Positions 50,176-59,214 are shown, numbered from the stretch's first letter. The stretch: DNA of 64,000 bases from Phytomonospora endophytica (GCF_014202425.1 NZ_JACHGT010000004.1:384997-448996), one strand, 5' to 3'. The notes: generated by a model not told the origin, from the letters alone. Numbers and translations are program-made.

Positions 50176-51059
50176 GCCGCGGTATCCAACGCGGGGTCGA
50201 AGGTGGCGTGCCGGGGCCGCCAGTCGAGGGTGAGGCGCGCGCGGGCGTTGTCGGCGCCGCGCAGGCCGTTCATGAACACGACGCCGAAGGATCCGACCAC
50301 CAGCCGCGCCAGCCACACCGGGAGGCGCCTGGGCGCCGGCGCGCCCAGTGAGCGCGCGAACTCCGGCAGCCAGTCGCGGATCGGGCGCGGTTCGTCGTCG
50401 ACGACGTTGAGGGCGCCGGTCACGTTCGGCTTGTCGAGCGCGGCGATGATGGCGGTGGCGGCGTCGTGGGTGTGGGTGAAGGAGAAGACCGACCGGCCTT
50501 CGCCGACCAGCGGCATCCTGCCCGCGCGGATCGCGGTGGGGAAGGAGCCGTCGGCGTAGAAGGCGGTGCCGGGGCCGTGGAGGTGGCCGAAGCGCAGAAC
50601 GAGGCCACCGGCCTCGGTGGTCTGCCGTTCCAGGGAGGCGAGGGCCTCGACGGCGGGCGCGAACTTCTTCGGGGCGCCCTCGGTCCACAGCGGGACGTCC
50701 TCGTTGGCGTGGCCCTCGCCGGGCCGGTAGGCGAAGGCGACGCCCTGGGTGATGATCCGGGGGACGCCGATCTCAGTGGCCGCACCGATGAGGTTGCGGA
50801 CGCCTTCGGTGCGCAGGCGGTTGGTGAGCGCGAAGTCACGGTCGAACTTGGCGGGGTTGAGCTGGGCGGGGATGGCGGTCGCCATGTGCAGGACGGCGTC
50901 CGGCGAGGCCTGCCGCACGGCCTTGCGGACGGCGGCCGGGTCGAGCAGGTCGACGCCCTGCGAGCGGGAGAGGCCGATCGCCTCGTGCCCGGTCGTCGCC
51001 AGCAGGGGGACGAGCGCGCGGCCGATGACTCCGGTGGATCCGGCGATGAGAACTCGCAT
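50172..51059 (-). CDS. NAD-dependent epimerase/dehydratase-family protein (ECF41 partner)
   Basis: A 295-residue Rossmann-fold short-chain enzyme. It begins MRVLIAGSTGVIGRALVPLL (NAD loop GxxGxxG) and holds VVDDEPRPIRDWLPEFA near the C terminus; the usual YxxxK is not evident, so catalysis is uncertain. It precedes and overlaps the ECF41 sigma gene and lies behind an ECF41-type promoter. Likely the main target of that sigma. Confidence 0.87.
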   Translation of the reverse strand: MRVLIAGSTGVIGRALVPLLATTGHEAIGLSRSQGVDLLDPAAVRKAVRQASPDAVLHMATAIPAQLNPAKFDRDFALTNRLRTEGVRNLIGAATEIGVPRIITQGVAFAYRPGEGHANEDVPLWTEGAPKKFAPAVEALASLERQTTEAGGLVLRFGHLHGPGTAFYADGSFPTAIRAGRMPLVGEGRSVFSFTHTHDAATAIIAALDKPNVTGALNVVDDEPRPIRDWLPEFARSLGAPAPRRLPVWLARLVVGSFGVVFMNGLRGADNARARLTLDWRPRHATFDPALDTAA

Positions 51060-51100
51060 GGGGTGCTCCTGTACCTGGTTCTTTCGGTTGACGGCTACAG

Positions 51101-51127
51101 GACGGGCGCGGGGCCCGAAGTGTGACA
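51101..51127 (-). promoter_or_regulatory. ECF41-type promoter of the epimerase-sigma operon
   Basis: Read leftward, TGTCACA (51127-51121) is followed after 16 bases by CGTC (51104-51101), the known ECF41 -35/-10 pattern with right spacing, about 40 bases before the epimerase ATG. This implies the operon's own sigma transcribes it. Assignment is by motif. Confidence 0.75.
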
Positions 51128-51137
51128 GTTACGCCGG

Positions 51138-52044
51138 TCACAGTGGCGCGCCGGTGACCACGACGACCACGTCGCGCCCGGCCCCGAGCCCGCCTTCGAG
51201 TACCGCGAACAGCGCTTTCGACACGTAGACCGCTTCGGGCGCGAAGCCGTGGCGGGCGGTGAAGTCGGCGGTGAACGCGCGCAGTCCGGGCGTGGATCTG
51301 GCGAATCCGCCGTGGTGGAAACGGTGGTCGAGACTCCAGGTGCCGCCTTCGGCGCCGAAGGCCTCGCGCTGGAGGCGGCGGACCTCGCCGTCGAGGTATT
51401 CGGCGCCTTTGAGCACGCACACGCCGACGGCGGCGCGGCCGGACGGGAGTCCGTGTGCCAGTCCCGCGAGCGTCGCGCCGGTGCCGACGGCGGTGACGAC
51501 GAGGTCGTGGCCGGGCAGCTGCGCCGACAGTTCGGCGGCCAGGTCGGCGCATCCGCGTACCCCGGCGGCGTTCGAGCCGCCTTCCGGGATGACGAAGGCC
51601 TCGCCCCCACCGTTCCCGCAGCCGGCCGAGGACGGCGGGCGTGTGCTTCTCGCGGTAGGAGGCCCGGTCGAGGTGGTCGAGGGTCATGCTGTGGGCGGCG
51701 CAGAACGCGAGTGACGGGTTCAGCGGCAGGCGCGGCTCGCCGCGCACGACACCGATGGTGCGCAGGCCGAGCCGGTGCCCGGCGGCGGCGACGGCCCGCA
51801 GGTGGTTGGAATAGGGCCCGCCGAAGGTGAGCAGCGTGTCGGCGCCGCGTGCCGTCGCCTCGGCGAGATTGAGCCGCAGCTTCCGCCACTTGTTGCCGGA
51901 GACGAGCGGATCGACGAGGTCGTCGCGTTTGAGCCACACGCGCGTGCCGGGGGCGAGTCGTTCGTCGCGCAAGGGGAGGAGCGGCGAGGGAACGGGGACG
52001 CCCGGCCACGCGGTGGCCGGGGCGTCGGGCGGCGCACTGCTCAC
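51138..52044 (-). pseudogene. Frameshifted ACC deaminase/D-cysteine desulfhydrase-like gene
   Basis: A PLP-dependent fold II enzyme gene broken by one base. Frame one (GTG 52044) encodes LKRDDLVDPLVSGNKWRKLR with the PLP lysine, then LLTFGGPYSNHL up to GRLRERWG. Dropping one base in the five-C run at 51604-51608 restores FVIPEGGSNAAGVRGCADLA and leads to GAEYLDGEVRRLQ..., ending at 51138, a normal 301-residue protein. Either a genuine pseudogene or a homopolymer sequencing error; all else is intact. Confidence 0.8.
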
Positions 52045-52470
52045 CCGGGCATTCTCGCCCGGCCCGGAGTTGCCACGTTGCCGGGTTCGATTCCCCCGGA
52101 TTCGCCGGACCCGTGGCGGCTCCTCGTCCGTCGAACCATTACTCGACCTTCCGTGTCCGGTGCTTTCAAGATCATCCGACTTGACCGCATTGTCGACTAT
52201 GGAGGGAAGATGGACGTGGGCGTGACGAACACCCCGGCCCGCACCCGACCACCCGGCCTCGGTTCAGCCGAGGCGATCGGCGTTGTCGGCGACGGTCACG
52301 GGGACCGCGAAGTGGCGGTTATTCGTTAGTCCCGGTCGCGTCGACCGGGCCATCCTTAATGGACGGTCGCACGGGGGTGGTCGTGACCGGGCGGAGGGGA
52401 GAGTCGCGCCTCGCCGGCACACGAGGGCGGTGGTGCGATCCGCCGCCCGGGGAGAGTGAGGAGGGGTCGC
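52045..52470. other. Intergenic region with a possible 39-codon ORF (52210-52329)
   Basis: A 426-bp gap between the frameshifted gene and a rightward membrane-protein gene. It contains a short ORF on the plus strand (ATG 52210, stop 52327-52329) with GGAGGG just before it, no recognisable family, and a 7-bp stem with 5-base loop (52256-52274) inside. The AT-richer stretch around 52160-52205 probably holds a promoter. Confidence 0.3.
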
Positions 52471-53169
52471 ATGATGGTCGGATACGGGATCGCCGCGTTC
52501 GCCGCGATGGCGGCCGCGGTCGCCGCGCTCGCGTTCGCGGCGTACCGCCGGCGCGGGTGGGAGGCCGCCCGCCCCGAACCGCGCGGGTTGGGACTGCCGA
52601 CGCGCGCACTGCCGCTGGACGGCGGCAAATGGCTCACGGTCTACGAGAAGGGCTGCGCCAAGACCTACCCCAACGGCGCGGTGGAATGGGCGCGCTGGAC
52701 GGCCGTGGAGGACATCGAGGTCCGCAGCGCCGTGGTGCCCGCCGTCGGCGGTGAGCCCGAACGTGAGCACGCCGTCTGCATCGAACTGCGCGACGGCACG
52801 CGGATCTTCCTGTGCGGAGCCGCGATAGGCGACTTCGCCGAGGAGGCCTGCCAACGCGTCCTCGCCGTCCAGCTCGACGGCCACCGGGCCGCGCTCGCCG
52901 ACGGCGGAGCCGTCGCCGTGCGCGCGGTCCGCGGTCTGGAGATGGACGCCGAAGGCCTGCGCCGCAAGGAGCGGACGCTGCCGTGGGCGGCGGTCGAGGA
53001 GATCGAGGTGGACCGGGCCGGTCAGGTCCGGTTCCACGTCGACGGCGTTCCGGTGAGCTGGGCGGTGTTCTCCGCCGACGGCCCGCGCGGGGGCGCGTGC
53101 CTGCGGATCGCCCGCGAGCTGTGCGCCCGTAACCACGCCGGTGAAGGCGTGGGCGAAGAGGTGGCGTGA
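52471..53169 (+). CDS. Membrane-anchored protein with two PH-like repeats
   Basis: A 232-residue protein with an N-terminal transmembrane helix (about 4-24, GYGIAAFAAMAAAVAALAFA). The cytosolic part holds two similar segments, LTVYEKG...WTAVEDIEVR (about 57-85) and MDAEGLRRKERTLPWAAVEEIEVDR (about 165-189), typical of bacterial PH-like folds. Resembles DUF6585-type proteins but I am not sure. GAGGAGGGG precedes the paired ATGs at 52471/52474. Function unknown. Confidence 0.7.
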   Translation: MMVGYGIAAFAAMAAAVAALAFAAYRRRGWEAARPEPRGLGLPTRALPLDGGKWLTVYEKGCAKTYPNGAVEWARWTAVEDIEVRSAVVPAVGGEPEREHAVCIELRDGTRIFLCGAAIGDFAEEACQRVLAVQLDGHRAALADGGAVAVRAVRGLEMDAEGLRRKERTLPWAAVEEIEVDRAGQVRFHVDGVPVSWAVFSADGPRGGACLRIARELCARNHAGEGVGEEVA

Positions 53170-53199
53170 CGCCCGGGGAGCCGGGACGGTCCGGCGGTC

Positions 53200-54177
53200 T
53201 CAGCAGAGGAGGCCGCCGGCGTTGACCTTGAGGGCCTGATAGGCCAGTTCGTCGTCGGGGACGGTGTGGTCGGCGGAGCCGTTGATCACGAGGTACTTGC
53301 CGTCACCGACGTCGACGGACAGGACGCGGTCGCCGGTCGACTCGCGTGTGCCGACGCTGCCCTTCCACTCACCGAGGTCCACGGTGTCGTCCGTGCCGCG
53401 GAGGAGCGCCGGGGGCTCCGCTTCGATCGTGCGCCAGGTGAGGTGGGAACCGTCGTCGAGATCTTTCGCCGCGAACGGGGTCCCGTCGGGTGGGATGTAC
53501 TCCAACTCCGGTCCCCGCTCGCAATCGGAGCCGCGCAGGCCGGGGCCGGGACCGCCGCCCGGGCGCAGGGCCTCGGCGAAGTCCATCATCTCCGACGGGT
53601 CGAAGCCCCGGGCCCTGAGCACGAAGAAGTATCCGTCCTCCTGCCACGACAGGGCGTAGTCGCCGCCCAGGGGCGAGGGCGCGCTGAACACGCCGTAGGT
53701 GTCGCGGAACCGCAGCGTTCCGCCCTGCGGCGCCACCGCCGGGGCGCTCGTGTACAGGTCGAGCGCGATGGTCCGCGGTTCGGCGGCACCGGGATCCGGG
53801 GGCGACGCGAAGCCCAGGCGCATCAGGCCCGCGTTGACCACGATCCCATAGGGCAGCAGGAACCCCTCGGGGATCCAGCCGGGGCGATACGGGAACACCG
53901 TCGCCCGCCGGCCGTCCCGGTCGGTGGGGAAGACTCCCGGCGAGGCGGTGGTCTCGGCGTTGGGGCCCGACCAGTCGTCGGCGGTGTACTGCTGAGCGAA
54001 GAGGATCGCCACCGCCGTCACGACCACCGTGATCCCTCCCGCCGCGCCCGCGCGACCTCGTGCGCGAGCCCGGCGGCGCCGGTGCACGCCTTCCAGCAGG
54101 CCCTCGTCGTCCGGAGCGTCCACCGCGTGGTGCCCGAGACTCTCGGCCAGATCCCATTCGTCGAACGCGCGGCTCAT
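53200..54177 (-). CDS. Membrane protein partner of the SigE-family sigma factor
   Basis: A 325-residue protein: a cytosolic N-terminal segment of about 45 residues ending in an arginine-rich stretch (RRRRARARGRAG), one transmembrane helix (about 47-64) and a large extracytoplasmic domain (about 65-325). Its ATG overlaps the sigma stop by 4 bp. The topology fits an anti-sigma or sigma-regulated sensor, but the short N-terminal region shows no zinc-binding motif. Family unknown. Confidence 0.8.
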   Translation of the reverse strand: MSRAFDEWDLAESLGHHAVDAPDDEGLLEGVHRRRRARARGRAGAAGGITVVVTAVAILFAQQYTADDWSGPNAETTASPGVFPTDRDGRRATVFPYRPGWIPEGFLLPYGIVVNAGLMRLGFASPPDPGAAEPRTIALDLYTSAPAVAPQGGTLRFRDTYGVFSAPSPLGGDYALSWQEDGYFFVLRARGFDPSEMMDFAEALRPGGGPGPGLRGSDCERGPELEYIPPDGTPFAAKDLDDGSHLTWRTIEAEPPALLRGTDDTVDLGEWKGSVGTRESTGDRVLSVDVGDGKYLVINGSADHTVPDDELAYQALKVNAGGLLC

Positions 54178-54674
54178 CGGCCCGCCTCCTTCTCGCCGAC
54201 CAGCTGCGGCGACACCCGCAGCGCGGACAGTCCCTTGTGGGCGTGCACCCGCACCGTCGACTCGCCGACGTCGAGCAGGTCGGCGATCTGGGCGTAGGCG
54301 AGATCCTCGTAGAAGCGCAGCACGAGCACCGCCCGCTGCATGCGCGACAGGCCCGCCAGCAGACGCCACAGCACCTCCCTGTCGGCGACGGCCTCGGAAC
54401 GGTCGGCGGTGGCCGCGGCGTGCGGGGTCATGTCGGCGGTGACGCGCTCGCCGAAGCTGAACCTGCGCCGCCAGGACAGGAACTGGCGCAGCACGGCCTT
54501 GCGCACGTAGGCGTCGGGATCCCCGGCGGCGCTGATCCGCGGCCACGAACGGTGGCAGCGGGCCAGCGCCTCCTGTACGAGGTCCTCGGCCAGGTGGGCG
54601 TCACCGCCGAGGAGATAGCCGAAACGCAGTAACGCCGTGCCTCTGGCGCGGACATAGTCGTCGAAGGAGTTCAA
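54174..54674 (-). CDS. SigE-family ECF sigma factor
   Basis: A 166-residue actinobacterial SigE-family ECF sigma. Start MNSFDDYVRARGTALLRFGYLLGGD is the usual beginning, with region 2 (AEDLVQEALARCHRSW) and region 4 (LSRMQRAVLVLRFYEDLAYAQIADLLDVGESTVRVHAHKGL). The TTG start at 54674 is preceded by a run of Gs as ribosome site. Co-transcribed with the membrane protein gene at 53200. Confidence 0.92.
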   Translation of the reverse strand: MNSFDDYVRARGTALLRFGYLLGGDAHLAEDLVQEALARCHRSWPRISAAGDPDAYVRKAVLRQFLSWRRRFSFGERVTADMTPHAAATADRSEAVADREVLWRLLAGLSRMQRAVLVLRFYEDLAYAQIADLLDVGESTVRVHAHKGLSALRVSPQLVGEKEAGR

Positions 54675-54735
54675 GGCGCCCCCGTTGCGAAGAACCGTTG
54701 GACACCACTGACACGCGCCGGGGGCACGGTTTCGT

Positions 54736-55788
54736 TTAGGCCGACGAGGCGATGACCTTCAGCGCGAAGTCCACATCGGACTCGGTGGTGTAGAGGTGGA
54801 AGGCGAAGCGGGTCAGCCCGGCTCGCGGGGAGGCCACGATCCGCGCCTCGTGCAGGGCCGCGACCTGCCGGTCGCTCAAGGGGACCGAGACGATCGCGGA
54901 GTCCGACGGGGGCAGGCCGAGGCCTTCGCGGAAGTGGGCGGCGAGCCCGACGTCGTGGGCGTGGACTTCGTCGCGGTCGAGGCCGGCGAGGAGTTCCAGC
55001 GCGGGGGTGTGCCCGATCCACGGCGCCCAGGACGGGGACAGGTCGAAGCGCCGGGCGTCGGGCGCCAGACGCAGCGGCGGACCGTAGATCGAGTCCCAGA
55101 TGTCGTTTCCGGCGTACCAGTTGGCCGCCAGTGGCGTGACCGACGAGAGCGCCCGCGGAGTGCCCGTCATGAAGGCTGTGCCGCGCGGGCCCAGCAGCCA
55201 CTTGTATCCGGCGACGACGAGGTGGTCGAAGTCGCCGACGGGCAGCGGCAGCCACCCGGCGGCCTGGCTGCCGTCGTAGAGGACGCGCAGGCCGTGTTCA
55301 CGACGGGCCTCGGCGAGGGCCGCGAAGGGCGCGAGGCGTCCGTCGGCGGACTGCACGGCGGAGACGGCGACCAGGTCGACGTCCTCGGTGACCGACTCGG
55401 CGAGCCGCGCCAGCGGGACCGTGCGGACCGTGACTCCCCGGGCGCGGGCCACCAGGAACGGGAACAGCAGCGACGTGAAGTCCTCCTCGGCGGCGAGGAC
55501 GACGCCGTCGTCGGGCACGGATGCGGCGACCAGGCCCACGAAGTACGAGGCCGAGGGGCCGTGCGCGACCTCGCCGGTGTCGACGCCGACGATCGAGGCG
55601 AAGGCCGTGCGGGCGCGCGTGATGAGGTCGTCGATGGTGTGCATGTCGACGCGGCCGGCGCGGCGGTCGGCCTCGTGGGCGGCGATGGCCTCGGTGGAGG
55701 CGAGGGGCGGCAGGCCGTAGGAGGCGGTGGCGAGATAGGTCGTCTCGGGGGCGAAGTGGCCGCGGACGTCGGGGATCGTCGGGGTCAT
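54736..55788 (-). CDS. PLP-dependent aminotransferase class V-fold enzyme
   Basis: A 350-residue PLP enzyme of the class V (cysteine desulfurase/isopenicillin N epimerase-like) group. The PLP lysine lies in [35 protein letters not shown] carries the PLP-binding Asp. The conserved [13 protein letters not shown] start supports the ATG at 55788. It may act on an amino acid or as an epimerase; substrate unknown. Downstream of a GNAT-like gene by nine bases, same direction, so probably one operon. Confidence 0.88.
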   Translation of the reverse strand: MTPTIPDVRGHFAPETTYLATASYGLPPLASTEAIAAHEADRRAGRVDMHTIDDLITRARTAFASIVGVDTGEVAHGPSASYFVGLVAASVPDDGVVLAAEEDFTSLLFPFLVARARGVTVRTVPLARLAESVTEDVDLVAVSAVQSADGRLAPFAALAEARREHGLRVLYDGSQAAGWLPLPVGDFDHLVVAGYKWLLGPRGTAFMTGTPRALSSVTPLAANWYAGNDIWDSIYGPPLRLAPDARRFDLSPSWAPWIGHTPALELLAGLDRDEVHAHDVGLAAHFREGLGLPPSDSAIVSVPLSDRQVAALHEARIVASPRAGLTRFAFHLYTTESDVDFALKVIASSA

Positions 55789-55797
55789 GGTCCGACG

Positions 55798-56475
55798 TTA
55801 GGCCCGCAGCCAGACCCGCAGCGGCCCGAGTGATCTGAATCCCACTCGCAGGGCCGCGTCGAGGTCGTCGCCGGACTCGTAGCCGACGAGGCCGCCGGCG
55901 CCGAGCAGGTCGGCCGCCGTGCGCACGGCGCCCGCGAAACCCCCGCCGAAGACGTTGGACACGCCGACGACGCCACCGGCGGTGTTGAGCACGGCCCCGG
56001 CCGCGATGGCGCCGGTGGCGTCGCGGCCTTCGGCGATCAGCACCGAGGTGTCGGTGAGCAGCCCGGCCGTGAACAGGCCCGTCGTCTCGCCTCCCGACCA
56101 GGCGGTCTCCCACTCGGTGAGGTCGGTCGCGGCACGCCATTCCAGGGCGTCGCCCGCGGGCAGGGGAGTCCCCGCCTCCCGCACGATCCACTCGGCGTCG
56201 AAGAGCACCTCGAAGCCGTGCGCGGACAGGTCGAGGTCGGCGAAGGAGTCCTTGACCGAGCAGCCCGGGGAGGAATCGATCCCGGCGAGCACCTCTTCGG
56301 CGGCGAGGCCGGGCACGAGTGTCACCGCGTCGGGGTAGTACAGGGGAGTGCGGACGGGACCGCGCCACACTCGACCGTCGTTCGAGGTCTCGATGTCGTG
56401 GGCGCGGCACATGCTCGCGCACCACCCGGCGTTGTTGGCCGCTGCTTCGCTGATCACCGGCGGATCATCGGCCAC
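55798..56475 (-). CDS. GNAT-like hypothetical protein
   Basis: A 225-residue protein. The C-terminal half resembles degenerate GNAT domains (SNVFGGGFAGAVRTAADLLGAG, then GFRSLGPLRVWLRA), and the N-terminal half (LYYPDAVTLVPGLAAEEVL) is of the same actinobacterial family, but the acetyl-CoA loop is poorly conserved. GTG at 56475 with GCGGG upstream is preferred; the longer open frame would overlap the copZ gene. Precedes the aminotransferase gene by nine bases and may function with it. Confidence 0.65.
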   Translation of the reverse strand: MADDPPVISEAAANNAGWCASMCRAHDIETSNDGRVWRGPVRTPLYYPDAVTLVPGLAAEEVLAGIDSSPGCSVKDSFADLDLSAHGFEVLFDAEWIVREAGTPLPAGDALEWRAATDLTEWETAWSGGETTGLFTAGLLTDTSVLIAEGRDATGAIAAGAVLNTAGGVVGVSNVFGGGFAGAVRTAADLLGAGGLVGYESGDDLDAALRVGFRSLGPLRVWLRA

Positions 56476-56509
56476 GGACCCGCCGGACGCCACCGCTTTT
56501 CCGCATTCA

Positions 56510-56524
56510 TACCCCCTAGGGGTA
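56510..56524 (+). promoter_or_regulatory. CsoR-like copper operator
   Basis: TACCCC-CTA-GGGGTA is a perfect 6-bp inverted repeat of the GC-core, TA-edged type bound by CsoR copper repressors, 36 bases before the copZ ATG. The regulator gene itself is not in this window. Confidence 0.55.
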
Positions 56525-56560
56525 GAGTACGGTCGAGGAACCGCCACGAGAGGAGCCGCC

Positions 56561-56770
56561 ATGGAGACCGTCACCTACAAGGTCACCGGCATGACCTGCG
56601 GGCACTGCGAGAAGGCCGTCACCGAAGAGGTCGGCGCCATCCCCGGCGTCACCGAGGTGCGCGTCGACCTGCCGACCGGCCACGTCATCGTCACCGGCGA
56701 GACCCTCGCCGACGACGCCGTGCGCGAAGCCGTCGACGAGGCCGGCTACGAACTCGCCGGACGCGTCTGA
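56561..56770 (+). CDS. copZ: Copper chaperone CopZ (heavy-metal-associated domain)
   Basis: A 69-residue metallochaperone. The ferredoxin-like HMA fold carries the metal motif GMTCGHC (10-16, Cys13/Cys16); the sequence ends in DEAGYELAGRV, as is usual. It delivers Cu(I) to a P-type ATPase. GAGAGGAG precedes the ATG. No copA or csoR lies nearby, so the cognate ATPase must be elsewhere. Upstream site suggests copper induction. Confidence 0.92.
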   Translation: METVTYKVTGMTCGHCEKAVTEEVGAIPGVTEVRVDLPTGHVIVTGETLADDAVREAVDEAGYELAGRV

Positions 56771-56778
56771 ACCCGCCA

Positions 56779-56804
56779 CCGGGGCGCCCGCGCGGGCGCC
56801 CCGG
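56779..56804. terminator. 26-bp palindrome between convergent genes
   Basis: Arms of 13 bases (56779-56791 / 56792-56804) without spacer lie between the convergent copZ and alcohol dehydrogenase genes; a likely bidirectional terminator. Confidence 0.6.
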
Positions 56805-56812
56805 CGTCACGG

Positions 56813-57853
56813 CTAGAAGCTCTCCGCGTCGATCACGAAGCGGTACCGCACGTCACTGGCCAGGACCCGTTCGTAGGCCTCGTTGATCGCCTCGGCCCTG
56901 ATCAGCTCGTACTCGGCGGCGATGCCGCGCTCGGCACAGAAGTCGAGCATCTCCTGGGTCTCGGCGATGCCGCCGATCATCGACCCGGCCAGACTCTTGC
57001 GCCCGCCGATCAGCGAGGACAGCCGCACCGAGCTCGCCTCCGAGGGCAGACCGAGGTTGACCATCGTGCCGTCGATGCGCAGCAGCCGCAGGAAGGCGTC
57101 GAGGTCGAGGTCGGCCGAGACGGTGTTGACGATCAGGTCGAAGCGGCCGGTCAGCCTCCGGAAGGTCTCCGGGTCGCTCGTGGCGTGGAAGTGGTCGGCG
57201 CCCAGGCGCAGGCCGTCCTCCTTCTTGCTCAGGGTCTGGCTGAGGACGGTGACCTCGGCGCCCATCGCGTGCGCGAGCTTCACGCCCACGTGCCCCAGGC
57301 CGCCCATCCCGACGATCGCGACCTTCTTGCCCGGCCCGGCGCCCCAGTGCCGCAGCGGCGAGTACAGCGTGATCCCGGCGCACAGCAGCGGCGCGGCGCC
57401 GGCGTAGTCGATGCTCTCGGGCACCTTCAGCACGAAGTCCTCGTTGGCGACGATGTGCGTGCTGTAACCGCCGTACGCCGGGCTCCCGTCGGCCTCGGTG
57501 TCGTTGTAGGTCGCCGTGCCCTTGCGGCAGTACTGGTCGAGGCCCGCCTTGCACGCGTCGCACTCGCCGCAGGCGAACACGAAACAGCCGATGCCGACCC
57601 GGTCGCCGACCTTGTGCCGGGTGACGCCCGCACCGGCCCCGGTCACGACGCCGACGATCTCGTGCCCCGGGACCATCGGGTAGTTCCCGGGCCGCCACTC
57701 GTCGCGGACCTGGTGGATGTCGGAGTGGCAGATCCCGGAGTAGCGGATCTCGATGAGCACGTCGTGCTCGCCGACGGCCCGGCGGGGGATGGTGGTGGGC
57801 GCGAGGGGCGCGCCCGCCGAGGAGGCGGCGTAGGCCCTGACTTCGGTGGTCAT
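56813..57853 (-). CDS. Zinc-dependent NAD(P) alcohol dehydrogenase (CAD/YahK type)
   Basis: A 346-residue zinc MDR enzyme reducing aldehydes with NADPH. Catalytic zinc ligands Cys42 (GICHSD) and the His of GHEIVGVV are present, as is the structural zinc set [15 protein letters not shown]. The cofactor loop is [17 protein letters not shown]. The ATG at 57853 with AAAGGTCAGG before it is preferred over an upstream ATG. Possibly an aldehyde detoxifier. Confidence 0.93.
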   Translation of the reverse strand: MTTEVRAYAASSAGAPLAPTTIPRRAVGEHDVLIEIRYSGICHSDIHQVRDEWRPGNYPMVPGHEIVGVVTGAGAGVTRHKVGDRVGIGCFVFACGECDACKAGLDQYCRKGTATYNDTEADGSPAYGGYSTHIVANEDFVLKVPESIDYAGAAPLLCAGITLYSPLRHWGAGPGKKVAIVGMGGLGHVGVKLAHAMGAEVTVLSQTLSKKEDGLRLGADHFHATSDPETFRRLTGRFDLIVNTVSADLDLDAFLRLLRIDGTMVNLGLPSEASSVRLSSLIGGRKSLAGSMIGGIAETQEMLDFCAERGIAAEYELIRAEAINEAYERVLASDVRYRFVIDAESF

Positions 57854-57958
57854 GTGCCCTGACCTTTCGTCCGAGGGGTGCTGACGGCTCACATCTTGCG
57901 CCGCCCCCGGCGGCGGCGGAAGCCGGGGACGGCGACGCGTGACCTGGGCCGCCGCTTC

Positions 57959-59119
57959 TCAGTACAGGCCGTAACCCTTCAGTTCGATGTCGGCGGCGCG
58001 CTCCCGCGCGACCTCGGACATCATCGCCGGGAACTCCGGTGAGAGCATCATGGCGTCGCGCTCGGCGAGCTTCTCGGCGGTGGCCGGGGAGAGGAACGAG
58101 CCGGTCGTCTCGCCGCCCTCCTGGCAGGTGGTGGCGAAGTCGCGCAGCTCCTTCTCGTAGGCGGCGAAGGCGACGGCGTGGTCGCCTCCGGCGGCGGCCA
58201 GCTCTCCGGCGAGGATGTAGGCGCCGACGACGGCCGTGCCGGTGCCCATCCCGCCGAGGGTCGCCCCATGGGCGGCGTCCCCGGCCAGCGCGATCCGGCC
58301 GCGCGACCAGACCGGGACGTCGATCCGGCTGATGGCGTCGAAGTACAGTTCCCCGGTCCCGGCCAGGGCACCGACCAGCTCGGCGGCGCGCCAGCCCATC
58401 CCCGCGTAGGTCCGCGCGATGATCTCCTTCTGGGCGGCGAGGTCGCGGCGGTCGAAGGCGAGGACACCGGAGGTGAAGGCGGCGAAGACCTCCGGCCTCC
58501 CGGCGGTGGTGCCGACGCTGATCATCCGGCCCGGCTCGTTGTAGGTCCGCGCGACACGGTCGGCCACGGTCCCCTCCGGCGCGGGCCAGCCCGCCACGTA
58601 GTAACCGAGGTGGCTCAGGTACTCCTCCTCCGGCCCGAAGGCCAGGCGGCGGACGTTGGAATGCAGCCCGTCGGCGCCGACGACCAGGTCGAAGGTACGC
58701 GGTGCCGAACGCGCGAAGGTCACGTCGACCCCCGTGGGCGTCTCGGTCAGCGAGGTGATCGAGTCCCCGAAGAGGTACTCGCACACGGCGCGGGTGCGCC
58801 CGTGCAGGACGCGGGCCAGGTCCGAACGGCGGACCTCGATGTCGCCGCCGGTGAACTCCGCGGGGAGCGCGAAGATCTCGGCCCCCGAGGCGTCGACGTA
58901 ACTGCCCGGCGAGCCGCCGGTCGCGACCGCGCGCAGCTCGTCGAGAACTCCCATGCGCGACAGCACCGTCAGGTGCGCGTCGCTGCGGAAGTCGACGGCG
59001 TAACCGCCGCCGCGCAGGTCCGGCGCGATCTCGACCACCGTCGGCCGGAAGCCGTGCCGGGCGAGCCAGTACGCGAGTGCCGGGCCGGCGACGCTCGCGC
59101 CGGAGATGAGGACGTTCAT
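57959..59119 (-). CDS. FAD-dependent monooxygenase (TetX/PHBH-like)
   Basis: A 386-residue flavin oxygenase. N-terminal dinucleotide fold ISGASVAGPALAYWLARHG (5-23), DLVVGADGLHSNVRRLAF and GRIALAGDAAHGATLGGMG give a typical group A layout without a thioredoxin-like tail, as in TetX-type and similar single-component hydroxylases. GGGAGAA precedes the ATG. Divergent from a TetR gene with a strong operator between them, so likely substrate-inducible. A GC-rich hairpin follows at 57897-57914 in the gap to the dehydrogenase. Confidence 0.9.
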   Translation of the reverse strand: MNVLISGASVAGPALAYWLARHGFRPTVVEIAPDLRGGGYAVDFRSDAHLTVLSRMGVLDELRAVATGGSPGSYVDASGAEIFALPAEFTGGDIEVRRSDLARVLHGRTRAVCEYLFGDSITSLTETPTGVDVTFARSAPRTFDLVVGADGLHSNVRRLAFGPEEEYLSHLGYYVAGWPAPEGTVADRVARTYNEPGRMISVGTTAGRPEVFAAFTSGVLAFDRRDLAAQKEIIARTYAGMGWRAAELVGALAGTGELYFDAISRIDVPVWSRGRIALAGDAAHGATLGGMGTGTAVVGAYILAGELAAAGGDHAVAFAAYEKELRDFATTCQEGGETTGSFLSPATAEKLAERDAMMLSPEFPAMMSEVARERAADIELKGYGLY

Positions 59120-59139
59120 GGTGTTCTCCCGATTCCACA

Positions 59140-59178
59140 ACCGTGTCTGTTGGACACAGTGTATGGTAGACACGGTTT
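59140..59178. promoter_or_regulatory. TetR operator between monooxygenase and TetR genes
   Basis: AACCGTGTCT (59140-59149) and AGACACGGTT (59169-59178) form a perfect 10-bp inverted repeat around 19 bases, with an inner GTGTC/GACAC pair. It lies directly upstream of both divergent genes. A likely binding site of the TetR protein at 59215. Confidence 0.6.
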
Positions 59179-59214
59179 CTTCGAACGCGAAACGCGATTC
59201 CCGGGGAGGGCGAC

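Noticed and set aside
52210..52329. 39-codon ORF with GGAGGG upstream
   Set aside because: Spacing to the ATG is short, no homology is recognised and composition is ordinary; kept only as a note in the intergenic entry.
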